The notes: generated from the letters alone by a model not told the origin. Shown: positions 17,529 to 27,355, counted from the stretch's first letter. The stretch is 64,000 bases of DNA from Bradyrhizobium sp. CB82 (GCF_029714405.1 NZ_CP121651.1:372001-436000), one strand, 5' to 3'. Made by a program: numbers and translations.

Positions 17529-18110
17529 GCCCTTCAGGACTGGTGACCGCGTCCGATCAGAAGCGAACATTCGCAAATCAGATGTTATGGAGTAAGTTGG
17601 CCATTGGCCGATGGCCGCTTTGATACGTTTCAGCGGACCTACAGCATTTGGGTCGGACGTCCGCGTTGGGCCAAGAAGCGACACTCGCGGGGACCACAAT
17701 TGAAGTTCCGCAAAGGCGATGCGTTGTCGGGCCGTATTCAATCTTGAATTGCGCGCGAAGCTTGTAGCTTCGCGGCGTTGTTCCAGCAAAGCAAGACAGC
17801 GCGCCAAGTTTTGTTGAGTGAGTTCATGCCAATGTGGGGTCGCTTCGACGGTCCATTCCTCGAGGGCCGCGCGATAGGCGGCGACTGCCTCCTCGAGACG
17901 CGATGTGCCGCTTTCGAGCCCGCCGAGGCTTACTAGTGCATTGCCGAGGCTGTTCCGCGTCGTCGCCCATTCGAGCGGGACGCGCACGCGTGTCCTTTCC
18001 TCCAGCGCCGCTCGATAGGCGGCGACTGCCTCGTCGAGGTGCGATGTGCCGCTCTCACGTTTGTCGAGCGTGAAAAGCGCCACCCTGAGATTGTTCTGCG
18101 TCGTCGCCAA
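17517..18110 (-). pseudogene. TPR-repeat protein, C-terminal fragment
   Basis: Two near-identical 40-residue units (GTSHLDEAVAAYRAALEE then PLEWATTRNSLG and again GTSRLEEAVAAYRAALEEW) are tetratricopeptide-like repeats; the DNA repeats directly with a period of about 120 bp. Homologous sequence stops abruptly at 18110 in the middle of a WATTQNN unit, so the 5' part of what is normally a long repeat protein is gone. The last 60 codons look out of frame with any family and overlap the 3' end of the GGDEF-EAL gene. The fragment is not expected to function. Confidence 0.7.
17560..17606 (+). repeat. dispersed intergenic repeat, copy A
   Basis: The stretch around TTCGCAAATCAGATGTTATG followed by AAGTTGGCCA is about 80% identical to 22366-22412 (copy B). 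Both copies lie a short distance downstream of a signalling-protein gene. Probably a relic of the same ancestral sequence. Confidence 0.4.
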
Positions 18111-18203
18111 TCACTATGTGCGCTGCGATGGAAATCAGACGCATTTTGCGCTAACCAAGAATTGTCATGCGCCGCGCAGGTCAAGCCCATCGGGAGGTCG
18201 CCT

Positions 18204-19526
18204 ATGCTCATGGCCGTGTTCACGACGTTCGCGGCGAGCCGCAAACAGCCGCTTGGCGATGTCGTCGAGCGCGTTCACGCGGCCTTTGTCGCGGCCGGTT
18301 TCGGCGAGCCCGTGATCCGCTTCTCGATCTCGGACCCGCCCAACAGCCCCGAGCTCGGCGCCATCACAACGTTCATGGGCACCAAGCGCGTGTCGAGCAT
18401 CGAACGCATCCTCAAGCGCTGGCCGGAGCTGGCGCAATTTGCAAGTCTTGCGGGATCCGCGGCGCGCGGCCACGAGACCAGGGTGATGTCGAACCTGACC
18501 GACAGCGGCGCTGTGGCGCCGATCGATTTCGCGATCCTCAGAGAGATCGCGCACGGTGTTCCAAGGTCCTTCCCATGTCACCGGATTACGCTGCATTTCA
18601 AGGCCGCCGGGTTTTCGGACGGGCCGGAGCTTCCGCCCACAGCCGACCCGCGCAGCATCCGCATGCTGGCGCGCGCGGGTGTCGATGTCTTCGCTGGTCA
18701 CCCGACGTCAGCAGGCGTCAGCGTGACGGATTCTTGGTGGGTCAATGGCCGCCAGCGATCGCTCGCGGCGCTGCGCCTCGTCGAGGCCGATCCAACGGCA
18801 AAAAAGCTCCCGGCTCCGCCGGCGAACGTCCAGGCCGTGTTCTTGGCCTGCGGCAAAGTCCGAAAGACCATACAGGTGCCCTTTGCGACCGCGCCGGCTG
18901 TAACAGAAGCGGGCAACGCCGCCGCCGAAGCCGCTCCGCACGGGGCGTTGAGATCGGAGACGGGCGAAGCCATTCGGGCCGTGGTGCGCGCCCATCGCGA
19001 AAGAATGACCGAGCTGTTGCAGCAGGTGCCGCACGACTTGCCGCATCACGCCGAGAGCGAGGCGCACAGCCCAACGCTCTCTGGGATTCCCGCGACAGGT
19101 CCTAAAAAGCCCGAGCTGGTCAAGGCCTTCGCCCCCATGGGCTACGACTGCCGGGGCGAACATGGAAATTTCATGCCGCAGCGACGCACGCCAGGCAACC
19201 TCGTGGTCCAGCTCCGCGTGGACATTGGAGGCTGGGGCAGCACCGTCAACGCCTCCATTCAGGTGATCGGGCTCTCGAAAGGCCAGGAGAACAGTCCCGG
19301 CTTCCGGGCGACACTTAATTTGCCGCTCTCGCCCCAGGCGGCTCGAGGCATGGTGCGCGGCGTCGAGTTCGTTGGCCAGTTTCCGATCGGCGGCCCCGAT
19401 CGGTGGCGACAGATCGTCGAAAATCTCGCTCACCTCGTGGCCGCACTCGATCGCAGCTCTGTGCCCGAGGTCGAGGCCATCCTAGGACCTTCGCCGGAAT
19501 GGTTTCAGCCAGAAACGGCCGGATGA
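18204..19526 (+). CDS. conserved hypothetical protein, 440 residues
   Basis: The ATG at 18204 follows GGGAGGTCGCCT, a strong ribosome site, which decides the start over the open frame that extends upstream to 18039. The protein is soluble, with a mixed alpha/beta pattern in the first half (VFTTFAASRKQPLGDVVERV, SDPPNSPELGAITTFMGTKR), an Ala/Pro-rich linker near 210-310 and a beta-rich C-terminal half (NLVVQLRVDIGGWGS...). No catalytic motif, signal peptide or membrane segment is evident. Codon use is strongly biased and the frame is intact. I do not recognise a family. Confidence 0.8.
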   Translation: MLMAVFTTFAASRKQPLGDVVERVHAAFVAAGFGEPVIRFSISDPPNSPELGAITTFMGTKRVSSIERILKRWPELAQFASLAGSAARGHETRVMSNLTDSGAVAPIDFAILREIAHGVPRSFPCHRITLHFKAAGFSDGPELPPTADPRSIRMLARAGVDVFAGHPTSAGVSVTDSWWVNGRQRSLAALRLVEADPTAKKLPAPPANVQAVFLACGKVRKTIQVPFATAPAVTEAGNAAAEAAPHGALRSETGEAIRAVVRAHRERMTELLQQVPHDLPHHAESEAHSPTLSGIPATGPKKPELVKAFAPMGYDCRGEHGNFMPQRRTPGNLVVQLRVDIGGWGSTVNASIQVIGLSKGQENSPGFRATLNLPLSPQAARGMVRGVEFVGQFPIGGPDRWRQIVENLAHLVAALDRSSVPEVEAILGPSPEWFQPETAG

Positions 19527-19870
19527 TCCGCCGCGCGAGTTCATTCGTCACGCAACGATCTCGATAGCTCCTAAGCTCTCGTTCCATCCTCGCCACGCTG
19601 AATCCGCCGCACGGCATCAGCCACTTGTCCAGCGCCCTCATTTCGAACAATGTCCGCAGGACAAGTGATCGACGCGCGAGGTACGAAGTCGAAAGCTTGT
19701 TTTCTTAAACAGCGTGCTCGAACCTAAGGTCCGATGGCTACATCATGCGACGCTACAACACCTCGACGCGCACGAACTGGCATTATGAGTGCGCCGCGGC
19801 TCAATCCAAATCTCGGTCACGTCGACTCAGGGTGTTGAACCAGAAATTTTGGCAACTCCGTTGAATACCG
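19527..19870. other. intergenic with a weak minus-strand frame
   Basis: On the minus strand, from 19650 down, a frame begins MFEMRALDKWLMPCGG and continues with fair codon use (VARMERELRSYRDRC...) to about 19515. It then runs under the 440-residue gene, so it is at best a truncated small gene. No other feature is seen. Confidence 0.3.
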
Positions 19871-20098
19871 TCAGATCTCCGCTAACTCCGGTTGATTCGC
19901 TTCACGTTGCGCTTTGAAAGCAGCGATGAATACCTCGAGGCCTACCGAGGTCAGCCCCCGTTCAGTGATAAGACCCAGCCGCATGAGATTAGCAGTCTCG
20001 ATCGGACTATTGCCATACAAGGACCCACCGCCGAACAGCTTGATGATAACTCGCTGCTCCCTGCGCGTTAGCCTATTCCAGAGCATCAGATCGGTCAT
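19871..20098 (-). CDS. small hypothetical protein, possibly winged-helix-like
   Basis: 75 residues. The order helix (LTRREQRVIIKLF), small turn, helix (SPIETANLMRLGLI), then a short strand-like TERGLTSVGLEVF with a following helix recalls a compact winged-helix domain, but no DNA-binding family can be named. Good codon use. It is divergent from the cyclase gene at 20365. Confidence 0.5.
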   Translation of the reverse strand: MTDLMLWNRLTRREQRVIIKLFGGGSLYGNSPIETANLMRLGLITERGLTSVGLEVFIAAFKAQREANQPELAEI

Positions 20099-20364
20099 CC
20101 AATGCCTCGCGCGAATCGCTGCATGTGGCTGGAGGAATTAGCCGATCGCTCAGAGGCGAATTCGTGGCAGCGGCGGCTTCCGTGCCAAGAGCGAGGTCCG
20201 CGTTGCTCTTGAAAGCAAGCATCGCAGCCGCAGAATGGGCATTTTCCCGTCCCGACCCAGGCGGCGTGGGCAAAACGGCGACGTCAGACTTCGAAAATTC
20301 GGTCAAAACACTTTGGCACTGCGATTGATCCATCGTACGATGACCCAGGGGTTGGATTGCATGC

Positions 20365-22143
20365 ATGGTGCACGAACGACCAGTCAGGGTTGAGCGCAGG
20401 TTGGCTGCGATATTGGCGGCCGATGTGGCCGGCTATTCGCGTCTGATGCACCATGACGAAGAAGCTACGCATGCGAGGCTGACAGAACTCCTCTCGGACA
20501 TTGTTAACCCCGCGATCGTCGAACACGGTGGCCGCATCGTGAAGAACACGGGGGACGGGCTCTTAGCGGAGTTTCCGAGCGCGGTCCAAGCGGTTCGAGC
20601 TGCTGTGCAGTTCCAGACCCGCATCAGAGAGCTTTCAGTTGGAGAGAAAGACACCCGCATAGCTTTCCGCGTGGGCATCAATATCGGCGATGTAATCGTC
20701 GAGCCCCATGATATCTTTGGCGACGGCGTTAACATTGCGGCCCGGCTTGAGAGCATCGCAGAGCCCGGCGGTATCTGCCTCGCCTCCTCTGCTTACGATC
20801 AAGTCCGAGGCAAAGTCGGAGTTGAGTTCGTCGATATGGGCGAACAGACGCTCAAGAACATCTCCCGCCTGGTCCGGGCCTACGCCATGGTTGGGGACCC
20901 CGGCGCAACTATACTCGCGGATCGCGAATGGTGGGGTGCGCCTGCAGCGCCTCGCCTCTCAATCGTTGTGCTACCCTTTGCGAACCTCAGCGCCAATCCA
21001 GAGCAAGACTACTTTGTTGACGGCATGACCGAAAGTCTAACCACGGATTTGTCGCGAATCCGTGGATCGTTCGTTATCGGTCGACACACCGCATTCACAT
21101 ACAAAGGCAGGGCGGTCAATCTGAAGGAGGTGGGCCGCGAGTTAAACGTTCGCTACGTGCTTGAAGGGTCGGTGCAGCGGCGGGGCAACAGACTCCGGGT
21201 AAATGTACAATTGAACGACGCCGGAACTGGTAATCATCTGTGGGCCGAACGGTTCGACAAACTGATTGCCGATCTTTTCGATGTGCAGGACGAGATCGTA
21301 TCGAGACTCGCTAACGCCCTAAATACTCAACTTGTCGAGGCCGAGGCGCGTCGGGCGGAGCGTTCGGCACACCCTAACTCTTTAGATCTATATTTTCAGG
21401 GTATGGCTTGGCTCAACAAGGGGCCAACTCCCGACCATTTGGCCCAAGCGCGCAGCTTTTTTGAAAGGGCCTTGGCGCTCGATCCGGAGGGCGTCGAATC
21501 GCTGGTGGGCTTGGCGCAGGTTGACGCTTTGATGTCTATCGGCTTTCTCACCGACGATAAGGTTTCACATTTTGCGGTGACCGAAGCGGCCTCAACGAAG
21601 GCTCTTTCCCTCGCGCCAGACCATGCGTTGGCCCACCTGCTTTTGGGAGGTGCAAAAATCGGTACGAACCGAGCAGCCCTGGGAATCGCCGAATGCGAGC
21701 GAGCTCTGGAGTTAAACCGGAGTCTAGCGGAAGCGCATGCTACGATCGGCTCGGCCAAGATATTTATCGGTCGCGCTGCAGAAGCGGAAGCCCACGTTCA
21801 GGAGGCGCTACGTCTGTCTCCCCGCGATTCAGGTGTTTACCGCTGGCTGCATTGGGTCGGTATCGCCAAATTGATGCATGGCGCCGACGTCGAGGCCGTT
21901 GCGTGGCTACGTCGCAGCATCGAAGCCAACCGCAATAATCCCATTGCGCACTTTCACTTGGGCGCTGCACTTGTGTTTCTCCAGATGTTTGATGAGGGGC
22001 GCGCAGCTGTACGCACCGGCTTGACGCTCAACCCTACTTTTACGATCCGCCGCATGCGACGAATGAGTGACGATCCGACCTTCCGCGCCCAAGGAGCGCG
22101 TATTCGGGATGGTATGCGCTTAGCAGGGGTGCCGGAGGGTTGA
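20365..22143 (+). CDS. class III adenylate/guanylate cyclase with TolB-like and TPR regions
   Basis: 592 residues. The N-terminal class III cyclase domain (about 10-175) has both metal-binding Asp positions (D20 in AADVAGYSR, D64 in NTGDGLLAEF) and the Asn-Arg pair N123/R127 (GDGVNIAARLES), so it is predicted to be active and to convert a nucleoside triphosphate (probably ATP) to the cyclic form. A TolB-like/FlgO-type segment follows (about 195-305: LSIVVLPFANLS...YFVDGMTESL), then TPR repeats to the end (about 330-575). There is no transmembrane helix, so it is cytoplasmic. Proteins of this build are abundant in Bradyrhizobium. A C-terminal piece of a related protein lies at 32281. Confidence 0.9.
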   Translation: MVHERPVRVERRLAAILAADVAGYSRLMHHDEEATHARLTELLSDIVNPAIVEHGGRIVKNTGDGLLAEFPSAVQAVRAAVQFQTRIRELSVGEKDTRIAFRVGINIGDVIVEPHDIFGDGVNIAARLESIAEPGGICLASSAYDQVRGKVGVEFVDMGEQTLKNISRLVRAYAMVGDPGATILADREWWGAPAAPRLSIVVLPFANLSANPEQDYFVDGMTESLTTDLSRIRGSFVIGRHTAFTYKGRAVNLKEVGRELNVRYVLEGSVQRRGNRLRVNVQLNDAGTGNHLWAERFDKLIADLFDVQDEIVSRLANALNTQLVEAEARRAERSAHPNSLDLYFQGMAWLNKGPTPDHLAQARSFFERALALDPEGVESLVGLAQVDALMSIGFLTDDKVSHFAVTEAASTKALSLAPDHALAHLLLGGAKIGTNRAALGIAECERALELNRSLAEAHATIGSAKIFIGRAAEAEAHVQEALRLSPRDSGVYRWLHWVGIAKLMHGADVEAVAWLRRSIEANRNNPIAHFHLGAALVFLQMFDEGRAAVRTGLTLNPTFTIRRMRRMSDDPTFRAQGARIRDGMRLAGVPEG

Positions 22144-22534
22144 CATCAGTTATGTTGCAAGTATCGCGCTACACCAGCCCCATCCGGGTAAATCCACCAG
22201 CCAGAGCGAACTCAGGACTGGATAAAACTTGGGGGCAAGGTCACCGTGAACCGCACAAGCTCAAAGGGATTTCGGGCCGTTGGGACTTGTTTGCGGCGAG
22301 CGCCTAACGCACTTCTGCATTTAACCCATCGCTGCCCTCATAGGCTGACCAAATGTCCGCTTCGGGTCCACAATCGGATTTCGCAAATGAGAAGTTATGG
22401 AAGAACTCGGCCAGCGACCGACCAGCGGCTTCCGATGCTGCAGCTGACGGCGGTCGAGTGTCGTGATGCCTGTGTTTTCCTGATTTAGGCCCACCGACTG
22501 CGCGCGCAGCGGACAGTGAATGGTCGCATTCGGT
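22144..22534. other. intergenic, contains dispersed repeat copy B
   Basis: No supported gene. The segment 22366-22412 (TTCGCAAATGAGAAGTTATG then AACTCGGCCA) matches the repeat at 17560-17606. The minus-strand oxidase gene ends at 22535, so this is a convergent intergenic region. Confidence 0.5.
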
Positions 22535-24136
22535 TCAGGACCGTACCGCCAAGAGCACGCCCGGGTTCAAAAGTCCCTTCGGATCCAGACGATCCTTCGC
22601 TGCCTGTAGCGCAGAAGCAAAAAGGTCGGGCCGCTGACGACGGTACCATGGCATGTGGTGACGTCCGACCGCGTGGTGGTGTGTCACCGTTCCGCCATGG
22701 GTGATCACTGCATCAAACGCGCGACTCTTGATTTCCAGCCACTGCTCAGCAAGTGCGCCGTGCCGCCCCTTTGCCTGAAACGAGAAATACGGTGCCGGCC
22801 CATCCGGATAGCAATGGGTGAAGCGGCAAGACACGCTGCCCTTTTGGCCGGTCGCCTTGAGGCAGGCGTTCTCGGTTGCCGAAACGATCGCTTTGTAGAA
22901 TTCGGGGAATCGCTCCCAGGTGATTGCGCTCTCAAAGGTATCGCTGATGATCCCCATCTCCACGGCAATTTTCATGTGGTGCGGCATGCGAATAAAGGCG
23001 TTGCGCCAGGCCTCGGCTGCACCGGCGCGGTGTCCGCTGCCGCTCTTTGCAGCGTCGTGATCGAATTGACCGCCGAAATCCTTTGTGATTGCGAGCGCAC
23101 GGTCCATCCACGCGTCGACGGGGTGATCGGCGTTCTCGAAAGCGAGCACAACAACGGACTGTTGCCCGTCACCGAACCCATTGTTGAAGGCCTCGCGCGA
23201 ATCCAGGAGCCGGACATTGGCAGGAAAAAGCCACGCTTGCGAGATCACCCTCACCGCCTCGGCCGCCTTGAAGACATCGTCGAACAACACAGCCGTCCCT
23301 GCCCGGAATGTCGGTCGCGCCTGCAGGCGCATCCACGCTTCTGTGATGGTCCCGAGCGATCCTTCCGAGCCGATCATCAAGCGGTCGGGGCTCGGGCCTG
23401 CGCCAGAACCCGGCAGGCGCCGGCTCTCGATGACGCCTGCCGGCGATACCGTCCTCAAGCTTTCCACGAGATCGTCGATGTGATAAAGTGTAGCGAAATG
23501 GCCGCCCGACCGGGTCGCGATCATGCCACCGAGCGTGGCCAGTTCCATGCTCTGCGGGAAATGCCGCAGCGTCAGGCCGTAGGATTTCAGTTCGTTCTCC
23601 ATGGCCGGCACGCGGATCCCGCCCTGGATACGCGCCGCCCGGCTGGTCTTGTCGACTTCCAGAATCCCGTCGAGCTGCGTCAGGTCGAGGCTGATGGTAC
23701 CGTTGAACGTGCTGCCGACCTCTGGCTCAACGCCACCGCATACGGAAGTGCCGCCGCCGAAGGGGATCACGGCCGCATTCACCCGCCCGGCGTAGTCATA
23801 GACGGCAACGATGTCGGCCTCGGAGCGAGCCCGGGCGACGATGTCCGGTGCGTTGCGATAGTCGCCTAGAAACTGGCGGGCATAGTCGGGATAGGACTTT
23901 CCGTAGGTGTGAAGCAGCCGATCGCGCTTCGAATCTGTTGTGAAAGCAAAAAGCTCAGCTGGAACGGGCAGCCGCGGTGCGTGCAGGGCAACAGCGTCTT
24001 CACCGGGCGCCTCGCGGATCTCGAACTCGCCGCCAAAGCGCTGGCACATACGCGATATCACCGTCTGTCGCTCGACCTCCGTGATCTCGTCGCCTTCATA
24101 GCCCCAGCCGACCAGTTTCAGCCCGCGCGTCGCCAT
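22535..24136 (-). CDS. FAD-binding oxidase of the alkyl-DHAP synthase/D-lactate dehydrogenase type
   Basis: 533 residues with the PCMH-type FAD domain (AVIPFGGGTSVCGGVEP near 130; SGGHFATLYHIDD; GSEGSLGTITEAW) and a C-terminal cap domain ending in the His-rich motif THHHAVGRHHMPWY and the family-typical DPKGLLNPG. This pattern matches alkyldihydroxyacetonephosphate synthase-like flavoproteins (the HHH motif is essential there). In bacteria such proteins more often act as FAD-linked 2-hydroxyacid or related oxidases, so the substrate is open. No signal peptide. It lies 121 bp downstream of the CoA-transferase gene on the same strand, implying one operon. Confidence 0.85.
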   Translation of the reverse strand: MATRGLKLVGWGYEGDEITEVERQTVISRMCQRFGGEFEIREAPGEDAVALHAPRLPVPAELFAFTTDSKRDRLLHTYGKSYPDYARQFLGDYRNAPDIVARARSEADIVAVYDYAGRVNAAVIPFGGGTSVCGGVEPEVGSTFNGTISLDLTQLDGILEVDKTSRAARIQGGIRVPAMENELKSYGLTLRHFPQSMELATLGGMIATRSGGHFATLYHIDDLVESLRTVSPAGVIESRRLPGSGAGPSPDRLMIGSEGSLGTITEAWMRLQARPTFRAGTAVLFDDVFKAAEAVRVISQAWLFPANVRLLDSREAFNNGFGDGQQSVVVLAFENADHPVDAWMDRALAITKDFGGQFDHDAAKSGSGHRAGAAEAWRNAFIRMPHHMKIAVEMGIISDTFESAITWERFPEFYKAIVSATENACLKATGQKGSVSCRFTHCYPDGPAPYFSFQAKGRHGALAEQWLEIKSRAFDAVITHGGTVTHHHAVGRHHMPWYRRQRPDLFASALQAAKDRLDPKGLLNPGVLLAVRS

Positions 24137-24257
24137 CTCAGGTCTCCAATTCTCACCGGGATTTTCGTCTGGAAGATATTACGCCTCGCCTGCCCGGCGC
24201 CATATCGCGTTCACTCGCGACTATTTGGCACCAGGCATCGCCCAAGGCTTCACGTTG

Positions 24258-25634
24258 CTACGGATTGGCCGGAGCAACCTGCGGCTCAGTGAATGGATCT
24301 GTGCGGTGCACTACCCCGTCGGCATACAATCCATCGATCTCAGCGTGCGATAGGCCCAGCATAGTCAACAGAATATCGGTCGTATCGTCGCCGATCGAAG
24401 GCGCGCCGCGCCAAATACGCCCAGGTGTCAGCGACATCTTCGGTACGACGCCGAAGACTCGGATCGGCACGCCCGACTGCCGATCGAGCACCGGCACAGT
24501 CATATCACGAGCCGCGTAGTGCTCGTCGCTGTATTGGTCGCGCACGTTGAACACGCGAGCGCAACCTATCTGCGCAGCGTTCAGCGCGGTCTCCACCTCA
24601 AGCGCCGTGTGTGCAGCACAATAGTCGCGCAGCCGTCGGTCGACCTCGCGTCCTTTCTTGGAGTTCACCGCCGCGGCATCCTTCGAGCATTCGTCGTAGC
24701 TGTATTCGACGGGGTCAAGACCGAGGAACTTGGGCACGCGCTTGTAGATCGCACCGCCGAGCGCCCCGATAAAGACCCAGCCGTCGCTGCATTTGAAGGT
24801 GTCGTAAGGTTGAAAACCCGCCGGCCGGTTGCCGGTATGCCCGTAGACCGTACCCTCTCCGGTAAAAATCGGCAGCGTATTGCCGTTGGTCTGCGCGACC
24901 GCTTCATATTGCGCGAGATCGATGACCTGGCCTCGCCCGGTTTTCTTAACCTCCCACAGCGCCATCATCGTCGCTGCCCAGCCGGTGAGCGCGGTCACAT
25001 AGTCGCCGGTATAGGACTTCGCACGCTGCGGCGGACCCGCGGGGTCACCCGTCAAGTTCATCATGCCGCCATACGCTTGCGCAATCGCGTCATAACCCGG
25101 TCGCCCGAGATAGTCTTGCTTTCCGTACTGACCATAGGTGCTGACCCGCACGATCACGAGGCTCGGGTTTACCGCGAGCGCCAATTCGTTGGTGATACTG
25201 TTGCGTTCGCATGTGCCGGGTGCCGAGGATTCCATCCAGACGTCGGAAATCTTCCATAGCGCCATTAAGAGCTCTATGCCGCGCGCCTTTTTGAAGTCGA
25301 GCCCCAGCGACAACTTGTTCTTCGTGACTTCGGCCTCGTCGCCGCCATGGGGGCGCGGACCCCGCTGCAACTGCGGCGCGGTGAAGCGAAACACGTCGCC
25401 TCCCGGCTTTTCGACGTGGATAACCTCGGCGCCGAACTCGGCGAGCTTGGTGCCAATATAGGGTTGAGCGATCAACTGCCCGGTGCCGACCGCGCGGATG
25501 CCTTCCAATGGCCCGAACGCTGGCACGATGCACGGCGTCTTCGGTCGCTCCAGGCGTTTGATCCAAGTCGGGATAGAACTCCGAAGTTGCTCGATCTTGC
25601 TCTCGTCGCGGATAATCCTTGGATCGTGAGGCAT
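24258..25634 (-). CDS. CaiB/BaiF (family III) CoA-transferase
   Basis: 458 residues from ATG 25634 (an upstream in-frame Met at 25658 is less well placed; GGGGGT precedes 25634). The family III signature is clear: RAVGTGQLIAQPYIGTKLAE, VIHVEKPGGD, NKLSLGLDFKK, and a catalytic Asp in GYDAIAQAYGG. Such enzymes move CoA between an acyl-CoA and a free acid in catabolism of carnitine, oxalate, aromatic or other organic acids. With the downstream FAD oxidase it forms a two-gene unit, possibly for oxidising and activating an unidentified hydroxyacid. The gene is intact but bounded by IS256 copy 3 only 200 bp upstream. Confidence 0.9.
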   Translation of the reverse strand: MPHDPRIIRDESKIEQLRSSIPTWIKRLERPKTPCIVPAFGPLEGIRAVGTGQLIAQPYIGTKLAEFGAEVIHVEKPGGDVFRFTAPQLQRGPRPHGGDEAEVTKNKLSLGLDFKKARGIELLMALWKISDVWMESSAPGTCERNSITNELALAVNPSLVIVRVSTYGQYGKQDYLGRPGYDAIAQAYGGMMNLTGDPAGPPQRAKSYTGDYVTALTGWAATMMALWEVKKTGRGQVIDLAQYEAVAQTNGNTLPIFTGEGTVYGHTGNRPAGFQPYDTFKCSDGWVFIGALGGAIYKRVPKFLGLDPVEYSYDECSKDAAAVNSKKGREVDRRLRDYCAAHTALEVETALNAAQIGCARVFNVRDQYSDEHYAARDMTVPVLDRQSGVPIRVFGVVPKMSLTPGRIWRGAPSIGDDTTDILLTMLGLSHAEIDGLYADGVVHRTDPFTEPQVAPANP

Positions 25635-25835
25635 GCACACCCCCGTCGGTGAATGCACCAGTAAAACTTGGGTTCAAGCAAGTTCGTTACGGGCAGGGAC
25701 ACTGAAAAGCACGTGAGCAATTTCTCACGCTGAAGAACTAGTGAAATTTTTCGGGCGTAACTTTGCCAGTCGAGGCGTCCCGAATGCCGCCCCTTCGACG
25801 CAACATTATTGATTGCGGTGTAAGACGCAACATTA

Positions 25836-27236
25836 GGGGATGTCCCGATCGCTGTTGAACTAAGTCGGGCCGACGTTGCCGGAATGAATGTTACGCGGCC
25901 CTCGTGACGTGGGCAACGGGGTTGATCGTCATGCGATTGTGGCGAGCTTGAAGGGCCGCACGCAAAACCGACAATTGCTTATGCGCCTTCAATCGTCGGA
26001 AGCCCTTGTTGGCCTCGATCATGCCGGCCGCGACCCATCGCAAGGCCATACCGGCATCCCGCCAGCGTTTGACGTTGCGCGTGACGCGGCGAATGGTGCC
26101 CATCATGTTCTCGGCGATGTTGGTACAAGCGAGCGATCGACGAAGCTCCTTCGGCAGCTTCAACCGGACGACAGTCAGGATTTCGTCGAGGCCTTCGAGG
26201 ATGCTGGCCGCTACGCCGGGCCATTGCTGGTCGAGTCGACGCGCGAGATTGCGGATCAATTTTTCAGCCTTGTCGGCGTCATCGAGCTCCCAGGCCTGGC
26301 GCAGCACCCGACGGGTGGCCGCATGATGCTCTTTCGGCAGGCGTTCCATGATGTTGCGCGCCTTGTGGATCTGGCAGCGCTGGATCGCAGCGGCCGAACC
26401 GAAGGTGCGGCGGATCGCCTTCGACAACGCCTTCGCGCCGTCGGCGATGAACAGTCTTGGCACCGTCGGGTCGAGCCCGCGCGAGACCAGGTTGTCCAGC
26501 AGGGCCTGAACCGTTGCGGCGTTCTCGGTCGCCCCTTCCACCAGCGCCAGCGGATGCTTGTTGCCTTCGCCGTCAACCCCGATCGCGGCCACCAGCACGA
26601 GATCGTCGCCGAGATGCAGCCCGTCGATTTGGACCACCAGAAGGTCGAGCGCGGACAGATCGGCAGCCATGAAGTCGGCCAGCCGCGCCGCCGACAGCGC
26701 GACGAACCTCCGCGAGGCCGCCGACTTCGAAACCCCCGATCCGGGCGGTGCCGGCACGTCACCCTCGGGCAGCCGGACAGCGCGGCCGAACCGGCGCGTC
26801 GACACATTGATCAGCATCAGGTTCATCGCCCAGCGACCGAGCCAATCCTCCTGCGCCGCCGTTTCCCAGCTCGGGATCGTGACCTCGCGGCCGTCCACGC
26901 CCCGGACCCGCGGGCGCTCGACCTCGATCTTGCCGCCGTGGAAGCCGATCCGGCCCCGCGTTCGGCCCCAACGGTGCGCCTGCCGCCCCGCATCGCGACC
27001 GTGGCGCGGCCCGCAGGCCGCCGTGACATCCGCCTCCATCATCGTGCCGAGCGCCTCGATCCCTGCCGCAAGGCAGAACCGATCGAAGCTCGCCCGCACT
27101 TCTGCAAACGCTTCGTCCACAGCCCCGGTCGCCGGCCAACCAGCCGGTGTGATATCTCTCGTCATGGCGTTGCTCTCCTTTGTGGAATCAGCACCCCGAG
27201 CCTACCGGCTCAAGGTGGGCAACGCCGACCTCTTCA
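25836..27236 (-). mobile_element. IS256-family element, copy 3, right end lost
   Basis: The left end GGGGATGTCCCG is intact at 25836. On the right, homology to the other copies stops at 27236 (GACCTCTTCA), 28 bp short of the expected end, and no 8-bp duplication is present. The last 28 bp, including the inverted repeat, were deleted or replaced, so this copy should not move on its own although its transposase gene is complete. Confidence 0.93.
25891..27165 (-). CDS. IS256-family transposase, copy 3
   Basis: 424 residues, catalytic D181, D242 and E352 present. It shares with copy 5 the substitutions A60G, R62Q and E105Q relative to copies 1, 2 and 4, defining a second sublineage. It could supply transposase to other copies although its own element lacks a right end. 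Confidence 0.95.
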   Translation of the reverse strand: MTRDITPAGWPATGAVDEAFAEVRASFDRFCLAAGIEALGTMMEADVTAACGPRHGRDAGRQAHRWGRTRGRIGFHGGKIEVERPRVRGVDGREVTIPSWETAAQEDWLGRWAMNLMLINVSTRRFGRAVRLPEGDVPAPPGSGVSKSAASRRFVALSAARLADFMAADLSALDLLVVQIDGLHLGDDLVLVAAIGVDGEGNKHPLALVEGATENAATVQALLDNLVSRGLDPTVPRLFIADGAKALSKAIRRTFGSAAAIQRCQIHKARNIMERLPKEHHAATRRVLRQAWELDDADKAEKLIRNLARRLDQQWPGVAASILEGLDEILTVVRLKLPKELRRSLACTNIAENMMGTIRRVTRNVKRWRDAGMALRWVAAGMIEANKGFRRLKAHKQLSVLRAALQARHNRMTINPVAHVTRAA

Positions 27237-27355
27237 CAAAATGCGAAGAACTCAACGTGAGCAAATCCAGTCTGCTATGCTCCGTTGAACGGACCTGAAT
27301 GGGGCGCTACGTGGGCTTGTAGGTAATTCGGCTCTGGAAAGGCGTGCGAATATCG

